Shown here: one piece after another, positions 9,912 through 19,472 of the stretch
Numbering within the stretch: position 1 is the first letter of the stretch
How the letters are laid out: each line of letters begins with the position of its first letter
Assembly (NCBI GenBank): GCA_963971285.1
Contig: OZ020251.1
Coordinates: 9,548,001-9,612,000 of the forward strand
DNA from: Astropecten irregularis
Taxonomy: Eukaryota > Echinodermata > Asteroidea > Paxillosida > Astropectinidae
Length of the DNA: 64,000 nucleotides
Direction: 5' to 3'
Translations under genes and position numbers: made by a program
The notes under the pieces: generated by a model
Told to the model about the DNA's origin: nothing
Databases searched by the model: none
The model's input: only the letters and a program-made list of their open reading frames with translations

Positions 9912-10588
9912 TTTCCTTCAGTAGTTTTGCTGACGCAAATCAAACTGATAGAGCCTGAATTTGAACATGAAACTATGTCTGTATGTACATGTACATATAG
10001 AAAAACCAGAAATGTGATATTAAAGGGTCTCTGCAATGGGAATATTATGGCTTGAACATGTGCCAATATAAAAACTGTACATGGGGACTGTGATTTTACC
10101 CACTTCCTCACACTGATTCAGGGTTAAATTCAGCAGTTGTTTTATCTATAGGTTTTCTGACAGACCTTTTCCGCCTCAATGGGTTTTATTTTGCCAACTG
10201 GTGCCAACTTTATTTTCACTCAACTGGTGGTGTAATTTTTTTACCAAACCATTTCTGTAGGTCAAGTTTGCATCTTCATTTTCTATGTTTTTTCATTATA
10301 TTTTTTCTGTTGGTTCCCTACATGAGTATGCGTGAAAATCCCGTTTTACAAAGCCATTCAAAGGAAAACCAAATGCTGGTTTGAAACCAAAATAAGACTT
10401 GCCATTCATTATTTGTCAGTATATTCTCTGTATGAAGGCAATAAAATAACCTGACCGAAAAAGGCACTGCACCAACCCTTTAAAAATCAATTTGCCACCA
10501 AGGGGTTGGTTTAAAATGTAAAAAATGATTTCTGAATAAAAATTATTGCTCACACATTGACTTGAGTAGTGCTTGTGATGCAATTGAA
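9912..10588. other. No recognisable feature; 3' side of Myb/SANT gene
   Basis: AT-rich sequence downstream of the minus-strand Myb/SANT stop codon. It may contain its 3' untranslated region, but no clear poly(A) signal position stands out. Confidence 0.35.
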
Positions 10589-10888
10589 TCAAGGGCAACT
10601 GATATTTTTTTTTTGAACCTCTAAATTTTGGCGGTGAAGGTCAATCTTGAATTTCTCAAGTTTCAAGAGCTCCTCTTGAAACTTGAGCTGCCTAATTTCA
10701 GTTGCCCGTTGGAGAGAAGATGGCTGGGAGGAGATTGCCTGAATCTGTTCCTGCAGCTGATGTACTTGATCCTGTAAGGCAGTGAAGGCAGTCGTTGAAG
10801 GGGTTGCTTCTGCCATGTGTTCTGCTCTTGTTGCTGGTGGTACATCAGCTGATGTAGTTGGGGTTGCCACGTCATCTTGGGAGGAATC
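10589..10888 (-). pseudogene. Myb/SANT-like protein, last exon (coiled coil)
   Basis: On the minus strand an acceptor (CAACTTAG at 10889-10896) opens a 99-codon frame starting DSSQDDVATPTTSADVPP. It continues into a heptad-like segment, LQDQVHQLQEQIQAI and later LKFQEELLKLEKFKIDLHRQ, and stops at 10589. A low-complexity linker followed by a C-terminal coiled coil is the usual tail of Myb/SANT-like (zeste/NAIF1-type) proteins. The coiled coil is thought to mediate multimerisation. It joins in phase 0 with exon 11135-11270. This exon is undamaged, but because upstream exons look broken the gene is listed as a pseudogene; sequence error remains possible. Confidence 0.65.
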
Positions 10889-11134
10889 CTAAGTTGAAAA
10901 TGATAACACCATTTCAAGTGGAAATTAATCATACTAATTCAGACAGCACACATGGCATAGGATAATCATTTGCATTACTATTGACTGTTTTATTGAGTGA
11001 TCAAAGATTATGAATAAATTTGAGGGGCTTTTCTCCATTGATTTGTTTGTTCATTCAATATTTCCTTGTCTATGCTTCTTTCTTTTTGGGATGATGGGGG
11101 TGGTTGTGGAGTTGAGAGTCCAAAGAAATATTAC

Positions 11135-11270
11135 CTGATATATTTGAGGTGTCTCAGCACCAGTTGGGTCCACTTCTGTGTTCTTGCCTCTGATGCCCTC
11201 CAATGACTCCCTTGCCATGACTTCATGCAGAGGTGCATGGCTTTCGAAATATCAGGTTTTGGACCACCTC
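11135..11270 (-). pseudogene. Myb/SANT-like protein, middle exon (frameshifted)
   Basis: Acceptor GATTTTCAG, donor GTAATA. The 5' part reads GGPKPDIS, the conserved GGGPP-type motif that follows the DNA-binding domain in this family. The 3' part reads HEVMARESLEGIRGKNTEVD, the family's SxEGI-G block, but in a different frame. One base has to be lost or gained near 11242-11250 to join them. The exon's 136 bases also cannot satisfy both its entry and its exit phase. Hence either decay or a sequencing error. Confidence 0.6.
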
Positions 11271-11558
11271 CTGAAAATCAAACATTCATTAAAAATACAT
11301 GTATGTTCGTAAATTACATTGGGAATAAATGAAGTGGTAAAAGTGCCCAGTTACAACTATGGATATTTGTCTGAGTTTAATTTGTCTGAATTATAAATGC
11401 ACTCAGTAACAAAAATAAAGTGATTTTGAAATTTGCACAATACCAATTTCACACAAGGTACATGTATTTTAGATTGGAAAGTGCTGCAAATAATGTGTAC
11501 ATGGCAATTTAAATAAATAAGTGTTTTGAACACTAGCACTATAATATAGCATTTTGTC

Positions 11559-11715
11559 CAGTTTGTCCCATCTCACTCCTCAACTTCTTTGCCCTGTCCT
11601 TCAGAGCAAACCACTGCTTTCTCACTTTCTTCCACTCCCTTCCATTGCCACACACAGCATTTACAGCCTCGGTACATTTCTGCCACTGCCAGTACCTGGC
11701 CTTTCGCTCTTCATC
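11559..11715 (-). pseudogene. Myb/SANT-like protein, second DNA-binding exon
   Basis: After a polypyrimidine tract and ATACAG the frame reads DEERKARYWQWQKCTEAVNA and then WKKVRKQWFALKDRAKKLR. This is the second half of a Myb/SANT-like domain, with the AVNA block and the QVKxKWxxLK-like helix (here VRKQWFALKDRAKK). By homology the exon should end at 11559, where MGQTG would join GGPKP, but the next bases are GACAAA and not a GT donor. The frame runs on to a stop at 11539. The donor looks mutated. Confidence 0.6.
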
Positions 11716-12192
11716 CTGTATCATGTGTATGAAAAAAAAGAGAATTCAGTATACCGTGATTTAAATGAAAGTAAAAAGTCAATTGTTTTTCTATTTCTAC
11801 TTGTGCATGGTAAATACAAAAAATACTGATACCTTTTTGGAAGTACTCATGGAATAGCCAAAGGTTGAACCTAAATACAGAATCATTCATAATTTGGTTG
11901 TTCACAAAATGTTGGAGTAGTCTTTCAGACTATCTACTGTTCATTGATGGTGATAGGCCACTTCATTAATTGACAGTACATTCGTCTGCATAATCAGACA
12001 GGTTTTCTAACATATACATTCACTCAAGCTCAAAGTCAACATTTAGTAGGGCCTATATGTACGGGATTGTAGACTCACTACTGCAATTGATTGTACACTG
12101 CATTGGATGAAGATTTACAGTGTATGAAGATTCATGAACTTGAGCTAACAGCACTGACATCTATTCAAAGCCAATAATTGAAAAATACTTAC

Positions 12193-12341
12193 TCTGTCAT
12201 CACCATGTTCGGACGGCCAGCTTTTCCAAGGCGCTGTGTCTTGTGGTCCTGTACAAATCTCAACAAGGTCAACTTTTCCTCCTCACTAAAATTATGTGTT
12301 CGTCGCTTCTTAGCTGTTTCTTCACCATGTTCACTGTCAGC
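12193..12341 (-). pseudogene. Myb/SANT-like protein, first DNA-binding exon
   Basis: Minus-strand translation reads KKRRTHNFSEEEKLTLLRFV, then QDHKTQRLGKAG: the NFSxEEK start of a Myb/SANT-like domain. An upstream AG acceptor lies at 12342-12343 and a perfect GTAAGT donor at 12187-12192. With that donor the exon ends after two bases of a codon, whereas the next exon needs a phase-0 entry. The join is therefore one base out unless a weaker upstream GT is used. An initiating exon further 5' was not identified. In PIF/Harbinger transposons a Myb-like protein partners the transposase, so a transposon-encoded origin is plausible; a captured host gene is the alternative. Confidence 0.6.
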
Positions 12342-12345
12342 CTAG

Positions 12346-13499
12346 ATGTAAATATCAATGAAAAATATTTACATGTCCAACAGTTTTGATATTTTGGTTC
12401 TAAGAAGGCAAAGCTAGCTACCAAACTAGGCCGAGGCCTACATCATGAATGGGAATCTATCTGTGATGTTTGAGTTTGATGCCAAATAAGAACTTGAAAC
12501 ATTTAGACCAAGAGATATTGCTGTCACGGGACTGAGTTGCATTTAAATTTAATGCTGTATGAAAATTAATGCAGTCTACGGTGGTAGTAATGCAGAAACC
12601 TAATTATCGGTACTTGTTATTGAAGGGTTAGGCTATAGTACTAGTACTAGCCTATACATAAACAGCAATAGGCTAGGCCTAATAATAGTTAGGCCTCTAC
12701 TAGTACAAGTACAACTAGGGCCTTAAAGGCTGCCCACAGTACATGTAGGCCTACAGCCATAGGCCTAATTATATGGTTGACCTAACTTCCCCAAGTCAAA
12801 ACCAACAGTGCGAGCGTTTAAGTTGTACAAATTAAAAAAAAAAAAAAAAAGCCCCAAATCTTCTTAAATTCTTCAAAGCATCATCACTCATGGATGAAAT
12901 AGTGATTCTCCCAAATGATAAGACCTAGTATTGAGTGTAGTGCACATAAATGCAACAGTGATTAATAATAGGCCAAGCCTATCTGTGCTGTAGTGTAACG
13001 TTACTCCGTTAGGCCTATTTATACACTGTGCATAGGCTATGGCTATGCATTGCATGCATAATAATGCTGTGTACATGGTGTAAGCTTTCTCCAGCTAGAT
13101 TGACATTCTTGCTTGAAAAACTGCATTAATTTGTTGCTTCTATCTGCTAAATTTGGTCTCATTGAATAGAGAATGTTGACATCTAAAAGTTAATCAGCAG
13201 TGAATATATAATTGATGGGAATTTAGTGATAAACTTACCATTTTTCTTTCCTTTTTTTGCAAAACAAAATGGTGGAATCTAAGTTTGCAAAATCCTCTGC
13301 AGCTGGGTCAAAGGGCATATTTGACCTCAGGCTCTTTCACTATCATTTTTAAAGATAGGAACTTTTCATTTTATTTTACAAAAATTGTTCCTAACTTAGG
13401 AAAATTCTTTCTTCCTAAGATAAGAATTTTCTTTTCCAAATTGTTCCTAAGTTATTTAGGAACATTTAGGAAGATTCCTAAGTACTCTTATGAAATAGA
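12346..13499. other. Non-coding, AGGCCT-rich; poly(A) run
   Basis: No exon recognised. AGGCCT occurs at least five times between about 12425 and 12775, often as TAGGCCTA. A run of A lies at about 12834-12850. Part of this may be 5' sequence of the Myb/SANT gene. Confidence 0.4.
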
Positions 13500-13639
13500 G
13501 CCCAGGGGGGACACAAATTACATAGAGGGGACAGGTTAAACTCAGGGGGGACATAATTAACACGGCGGGGGGACACTTTTAGCTGGCTGAATCTGTCCGG
13601 GGGGATACGTTTTGAGGGGGGACAGATATAACCTTTACA
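13500..13639. repeat. GGGGGAC subterminal zone and right TIR
   Basis: Six or more GGGGGAC/GGGGACA words at irregular 20-30 bp spacing, ending in the 32-bp TIR at 13608-13639. It mirrors 7791-7960. Confidence 0.7.
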
Positions 13640-13821
13640 TAGGCCCTACTTTTATTTTAAGTCTGGCGCGCGTTAGTCAATCTGCCAGTTTTAGGGGTAG
13701 GCCTATCTTTCTTTGGTTGGACTGGAAGTCTTTGGTTAATTCCTATTGAAAATTGAAAGAAAAATTATCCCAGCTTTAGTTTGTCGTGTGGCTGTATCGT
13801 CTCAGAAAATTGTGAGTACAA

Positions 13822-13920
13822 TGTCCCCGATTTCCGGGGACAGTCCCCGATTTGACAGCCGCCGTCCCCGATGAAAAATTTTCCCCGAAAATGTCCCCGA
13901 TTCGATGAAATGGCCCCGAA
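13822..13920. repeat. Degenerate GTCCCCGAT repeat
   Basis: GTCCCCGAT occurs four times within about 90 bp, with two shorter CCCCGA variants. It lies outside the TAGG border of the preceding transposon but uses a similar C-run vocabulary. Function unknown. Confidence 0.6.
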
Positions 13921-14515
13921 AATTCTAATTGTCCTAAAAAAAAAATGAACACAAATGCTGTGCTGTAGAAGATCCATTCTTCAGAGAAGTATGCGAAGAC
14001 AACCGCCATAGACAAAGTATGTAACCCACTCATGTCAACCGGACAAGATGTCCATAGATGCCACCATGATGTAGGCACCATCAGGATTCAATTTTTTTTC
14101 AAAATTATACCCCTCCCCCAGGGCACGGATCACTGTCCCCGGATCATCTCAACAAAATAGAGTACATGTATTTTGAAAATTTAAACTCGGCCATTTTCCA
14201 TGGCTGCCTATGTGAAATTAACATCACTCACTCTGCACCTTGAGTATAATCTGTGGTGACCTTAAAGGGACATTATAAAACTTAATGTGATTGGATCAAT
14301 TCAAATAAATAATGCTGTACTTAAGAGACCGATAGAGGGCGACATTTGTGTCGGCCGAAAGTTTCACAATAATTATCAATAACCTGGCCGTTTATATACA
14401 TGTAGATTCTGTCCTGTTATTGGTTTAGAGTGTGTCATGTGACATGTCATAGTATTAATAGAAAAGGCGCACAAACGCGTGACGTACTATCCTACAAAAA
14501 CCAGTGTACGAGCAA
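13921..14515. other. No recognisable feature
   Basis: Short frames only. TTAAAGGGACATTATAAAAC at 14263-14282 resembles a MITE end, but I found no partner. Confidence 0.35.
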
Positions 14516-15817
14516 CATAGAGTTATATTAGAAAACTAGAGTGCGCACTCACCGTGCCCTGTGTGACGCGCTCTCGGCTACACATGGGGAATCAAAGATG
14601 GCGTCTCTAAGTGGGCAAAACCGTGTAAAGTGCCCGGATGTGCTTATTCTTTTACACAGTGCGCTCAGAAAACGCATTACTAAAAGTCGATTTTCTCCAA
14701 TCTTTTTGGGAGTTTCGGCCTTATCGTCATGAATACTACTCATCAATAGTTTGTTTTTGGAATAAACTAGTGCAATTTAAAAATAATTGCAATAATTGAC
14801 AAAAAATCCTTTACATTAAAACTGCCCCTTTCCACTCGAATTCAGCTTTAGTTTAGGATATGCCACTTTTCAAGTCGAGGGCCGGTCATAACTCGATTGC
14901 GCGTCGATAATATCGTTTCTTTAATTGTCAGTCTTAATCTGAAACAAGGAGGGTATCGGGTTTTTATATCTTGGGTCACGTGCATGTATAGTTTAGAGAA
15001 ATGTGGGATGGAACTGAGGCGTAACCGCTATTTGTTGTACTCGATTACAACTACGGATCCAAGTAATTAAATCAGCCACAAACTTGACACAATACGGAAA
15101 CTTGAGATTTTCGACTTTTCTGCAAGTTCTGAATCAATATATTAAAATACCGTGTGCATTTTATCCACTGTTTTCTCCAAAAGTAGTCACCTTATGACAC
15201 TGGAAATTTTCACAGATGACTGTTTCTGTTTCTTTCTTGTTATTTTTGCCCACGAATACCTGCATTTCTTTGACAAAAACCAGTTTTTATATATATATAC
15301 ATTTAAATAAATAAATCGTGACAAACTAATATGCTTCTGGAGTGGCCAAAATGACATACGGACGGACAGACGGAAGTCGGTATATTAACTCGCACTGCTT
15401 CGCAGCACTTCGCCAAAAAGCAAGTGCACCTTTATCTGAACTGCGAAACAGCTAATTATTTACAGTATTACTTGCTCTTCACAGTTAATTAATTTAACAA
15501 GTCGAAACAGTATATGAAAGATCAACACACTGGGAAAGAACAAACTTTTTTGACAAGCTAAAAATGTACATAAGTTATCTCAGCAATGTTTACATGTACA
15601 TAGCTCTATGTCCATGAATACAGACACTTTATAATTATGTACCGGTAATTGTTTTAGCTCACCAGTACAAGGATTCACTAGGCCTATGTGTTTACATTGA
15701 TGAACTTTGTCAATTCCTGTTTTCGTACTCATACTCGCACTCATGGAAAAGTGCTCAGGTACTCGCACTCATAATATTCGTGGTAAAGTTCGTTCTCATG
15801 CCTTCTCACTGCCAAAT

Positions 15818-15965
15818 GAACAAAGATAATAGACTACAAGAGATGAACAAGAGATAATTAGAGACACCATCAACGTAGGGCTGGAAGGCTCAGTTGGTAG
15901 AGCGCCTGTATGGTATTCAGGAGGTCACCGGTTTGAATCCCGCTCCAGTCAATTTTTCTTTGTTC
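15818..15965. mobile_element. tRNA-like MITE, single-core copy
   Basis: 148 bp with ends GAACAAAGATAATAGACT and, reversed, GAACAAAGAAAAATTGACT. The core at 15879-15950 is tRNA-like. Its 5' block (GACACCATCAACGTAGGG) matches the blocks in 3514-3787, so both are one family. Confidence 0.75.
15879..15950 (+). repeat. tRNA-like core with A and B boxes
   Basis: GGCTGGA pairs with TCCAGTC as a seven-pair acceptor stem (one G-T). GGCTCAGTTGGTAGAGCGC is A-box-like with a CTC/GAG D stem, and GGTTTGAATCC is B-box-like. The anticodon region gives only CCTG/CAGG with a nine-base loop, and the T stem is mismatched. It is tRNA-derived and is not called as a tRNA gene. Confidence 0.7.
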
Positions 15966-16251
15966 ACTTTTCAATGACAATACATTTTTTGTAAAATCTA
16001 GTTAGTAGTTATTTCTTTAAATCTTGCATCTGAGTGACATCTTGCATCATGAATCTTGAGTCATGTCGCCATTCCTGAAATCTGGACCTGTATTCTTGAA
16101 GGAGAGTGCTAAAAAATGAAATTGAAAAAAAGAAAATGGATTTCATCTTTTGGCAGTAATCAACAGACTTGAATAAAAATCTCTTTTGGGATGATTTGGT
16201 GGTCCTGAAAAGGGCCATTTTGTTGGTGGTGGTAACCCTGAAGAATCTTCC

Positions 16252-16411
16252 ATCTTGAAACGTCGATCTTGGATCTTGAATCTTGAAACTTGGATCTTGA
16301 AACTTGGAACTTGAAACTTGGAACTTGAAACTTGGATCTTGAAACTTGGATCTTGAAACTTGGAACTTGAAACTTGGATCTTGAAACTTGGATCTTGAAA
16401 CTTGGATCTTG
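16252..16411. repeat. Minisatellite, 14-bp unit
   Basis: About eleven units of CTTGAAACTTGGAT or CTTGAAACTTGGAA. Because three units make 42 bases, the minus strand stays open and gives a repetitive pseudo-protein; that is a by-product of the period. Confidence 0.9.
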
Positions 16412-16998
16412 TATCTTATCTTTAATTTTGCATCTGGAATTAGTAAAAATAAATTTGTAAAAAGAAGTTATTTTCTTCATTATTTGATCATTTTTCGAAG
16501 TTACCTGGATGATTTCAACCTCTGACATGATGCGGGAACCAGCTTTGCCGAAGTAAACATCCAGACCGAGATCCAGATCCAAATCCAGATCCAGAGTCGA
16601 CTAAGTAATAAAATACAAAATTAGCAGCACAAATTCCTATAGCCTTTTTATAGGCCTAACTTAATACATAATTATGTATTAAAGTAACGTTAACCCCTTC
16701 TTACTCCATGAAAAATCGACTAAATTTAATGATATTTAGGTTAGACTAAGCAGTACTAGGCCTACTCACTTATGAAATGAAACGTTGTTGGTCTTATTAC
16801 TCCGATTCCTGCAGCCAAAGGCTGCGCAATTTTTGGGCATATCAAGCCATGCAAACACACGTCACAGCCAAACGCGAAACGTAAACATAACCCCATGAAT
16901 GCCCATTTTTGCCCACTTAGAAAAATGGCGGCCAATTCTTCAATTCGTGACGCGACAAACCAGAGGTGCGCCCTCTAGTTTTTTAATATAACTCTATG

Positions 16999-18909
16999 AC
17001 GAGCAACCAACTTTTTACCAAGCTGAGCGGTACCCAGAGTTTTTCGGAACTAGAGATAGATGCTATGTGTTGCGTCTGGCCAGATGAAAGGAAAGGGGCT
17101 ACCTGTACATTTTATAGATGTTGTGGCGCATCCTGGAAGGGGGGGGGGGTTGTTGGAAGCATGATTGGTAGACATGTGCAAATCCTATTATGCGTGGATA
17201 TCTCAACAATAATGAAAATTATAAATAACTTCCTAGGGCCCTTGTTTTTTTTTGTACGTGTTTGAATTGTGCTTAAAACAAACGTTTACATGGTGTTCTT
17301 GAGGTGAAGGATATGCAGGATGGTAAGAATGTGGATAAGATATCCCTCCCCGCCAGTGACCAATAAAAGACAATGACACCATGGACCGTGTGTTGAGTGG
17401 CCTGACATAAGAGTAACGTTTATATTTGGGAAAAGTCTGTTGACCTCCGAAGTATATACAGTATTGAAGATAATTATTTATTTTTTTTATCAATGAGGGT
17501 CCAAACGTGAAGCATTTGTGGAGGAGTACATGTATGATCCAGCAGGAAGTATACTCCCCTCGCAATGGCGATTGCTTCATTGACATAATTATGTATGTCA
17601 TCACTCACAAGTGAAGCAAGTATGGGAGCAAGGGAACAACCTCTCGAGAGGAGTATGGGGGAAGTGTCGTGGCAGTATTGGGATGCCCTTATAGGTACAC
17701 TCCCCTGGAGAGTGTACCTATAAGGGCAATATGAACATCAGAATTCTGCACCAGATGCATGCGTATTTACTGTACGGTGTAAATTAATGACCCGAAATTT
17801 CCCGATATTTGAATATACGTTGGCGTTATAAATCAACATCTTCTCTAAGCATGACAGGCTGCTTAATTTGGTACGAGATGAACACGTAGGGTAAATGTGC
17901 CATGATTCGGACACTTAAGCAATTTTGGATTATTTGACCTTCTTAATGTTTGTTTCTCTCAACTATTTTCACTTATGAACAACAAAGTGTAGTTATTATA
18001 TCCAGGTTAATATTTTATGAAAGTTTTTTGTGTCCTTGAAATGAAATTGACTTGAAACATAACCTTAATTTTTGCCATGATTCGGACACCCTGTCCATGA
18101 TTCGGACACACATGAAAAAATGCTGAAAAAACATGCCTTGCAAAATAAATAATACCTCATCAATGCAGTGGGCAAATTCTTAAGTTGCCACCATTTATTT
18201 TCCCAAAAAAGTGTCATTTGACTGCTCAGAACTCAAAAAAGAAAATTGGTGCATGGACACATCCAGGACTTATTTTCAGAGTTTTTGAAGGCAATGCCCT
18301 GATAAAAACGGGCCATTTCAGCCATATCGTGAAATTGGACTCCATTCCGTCCGTGTGCTCCCGTGCGCACGACTCTAGTGTGTACAAAGTCAATGGCGTA
18401 GATATTAGACTCCAGCCATTGACGAAATGAACGGCAGTCAATGGAGTGGAGTGTAAATTCGGGAGATGCCGGCATTTCTTCTAAAATGGAACATACACAA
18501 GCCACAAAATTATTTTGGCATATTTTTTAGCGACTCTGGGGGCCTGGGTAGCATAAATCAATGGAGTGTCAAAAATCATGGCACATATACCTTGGCTTCT
18601 GGACAAGGAAATTTATGCAAGTTCAAATTGGCAACGCAGCTCTCCATAATTTGGACCTTGATGGTATATTGATGAACAGAATATACCAATTTCATATAAA
18701 AAAAATCCTGTTAAATTTAATTAATTTTCTGTGTTTTTAAATAATGCATTTTCTCACAACCCTATTTTTAACAAGGCTCTTAAGTTAAGGATCACCCTTT
18801 TTTTTTAACTTGAGGTTGCGCCCCAATTTCCTATCAGAAAATGTGACATTTTATAATAGGAATTGGATCATGTAAAGTATGTGGCACCGTTGTTTAGTCT
18901 AATACTAGG
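16999..18909. other. No supported gene
   Basis: Short frames only. The 15-base word CCATGATTCGGACAC occurs three times (about 17900, 18077, 18097), and a strong hairpin lies at 17684-17728. The stretch 18180-18670 has several overlapping short frames but no domain I recognise. Confidence 0.4.
17684..17728. repeat. Perfect 19-bp hairpin
   Basis: TGCCCTTATAGGTACACTC pairs without mismatch with GAGTGTACCTATAAGGGCA across the 7-nt loop CCCTGGA. No surrounding TIR element was delimited. It could be a small palindromic insertion or a structured RNA; nothing decides between them. Confidence 0.7.
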
Positions 18910-19472
18910 CCCTAGTGCACCTATCGGAAAGAATTACACTGATGACCATAATTTGTGCACAACTCTATAACCAACAGAGGGCGTTTTGAGCAAACTGGCT
19001 TTGTACAGTTTGTAGGTAAAAGAGCCCTATAAAACTCACTTTTCAGATATTCTACGCAAGTTTCCCACTCCTGAAATTGAGGTTTATCATAATTTGTATC
19101 CAATAAATTAACTCTTGGAGGATATAATCCTTTTTCCGTAATGGTGATCAGTGGAATTCTTTCCCATTTGCATTTGCACATTTCCGAGCACCCGAATGCT
19201 TCCGAAAACGTTGCTTCCGAAGACCTGCCGAAGATGACGTTCGTTGTGACGTCATAGGTCATTTAAATAAAGTAATAAAATCCACTTTTTGGCTCAGGTA
19301 TATACTGTTTCGTATTTTTTTCAGCGTTTCCAACCCTCTTGAAACCATTCTAAGGCGTTCCATGAGAAACAATGTCAAAATGTTGGCTACAACATACATA
19401 TCTGGAGCATTTTTGGTCATTACCAGATTTTTTTCTACGAAAGTAATTAAGAGTGTTCCGATAAAGCCCTAG
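18910..19472. mobile_element. Possible MITE (M2) abutting the satellite
   Basis: The left end CCCTAGTGCACCTATCGGAA resembles the reversed right end CCCTAGGGCTTTATCGGAA, with AATTAC a little further in on both sides. The match is imperfect, about 18 of 22. The right end meets the first base of the satellite array within the word CCCTAGGGG. No target duplication can be defined because of the abutment. Confidence 0.45.

Larger units (their letters stand above)
7791..13639. mobile_element. 5.85-kb TIR DNA transposon carrying a Myb/SANT gene
   Basis: Left TIR 7791-7822 begins TGTAGAGGTTATTTCTGTCC and ends CTCAAAACG. The right TIR 13608-13639, reversed, begins TGTAAAGGTTATATCTGTCC and ends CTCAAAACG: 30 of 32 bases match. 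TAGG occurs directly outside both ends (7787-7790 and 13640-13643), a 4-bp target duplication. Both subterminal zones (to about 7960, and from about 13500) repeat a GTCCCCC word many times, a layout often used as transposase binding sites. The interior holds the nested element 8409-9133, a 38-bp minisatellite and the Myb/SANT-like exons 10589-12341. I find no transposase. TGTA..TACA ends with 4-bp duplications do not let me name a superfamily. Confidence 0.75.
14516..16998. mobile_element. 2.48-kb TIR element, 8-bp target duplication
   Basis: The left end CATAGAGTTATATTAGAAAA then CTAGAGTGCGCAC is matched, reversed, by CATAGAGTTATATTAAAAAA then CTAGAGGGCGCAC at the right: 31 of 33 bases. ACGAGCAA lies immediately outside both ends (14508-14515 and 16999-17006). 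An 8-bp duplication with CA ends fits hAT- or P-type elements. No transposase frame is present. The interior contains a tRNA-like MITE (15818-15965) and a 14-bp minisatellite. A second similarity, AAGTGGGCAAAA, is shared by both subterminal zones. Confidence 0.8.

Noticed and set aside
14541-14732. THAP-type zinc finger remnant (CKVPGC)
   Set aside because: The C-x4-C spacing fits, but later histidine and cysteine positions do not, the frame stops, and part of the region is shared subterminal repeat.
15879-15950. Functional tRNA gene
   Set aside because: Acceptor stem and boxes are present, but the anticodon loop is nine bases, the T stem is mismatched, and the same core recurs in a transposon-like element.
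16160-16582. 140-codon minus-strand frame with repeated residues
   Set aside because: Its periodic protein is the translation of the 14-bp minisatellite.
18185-18672. Cluster of overlapping 68-90 codon frames
   Set aside because: Frames lie on both strands, no splice-consistent chain or domain is visible.
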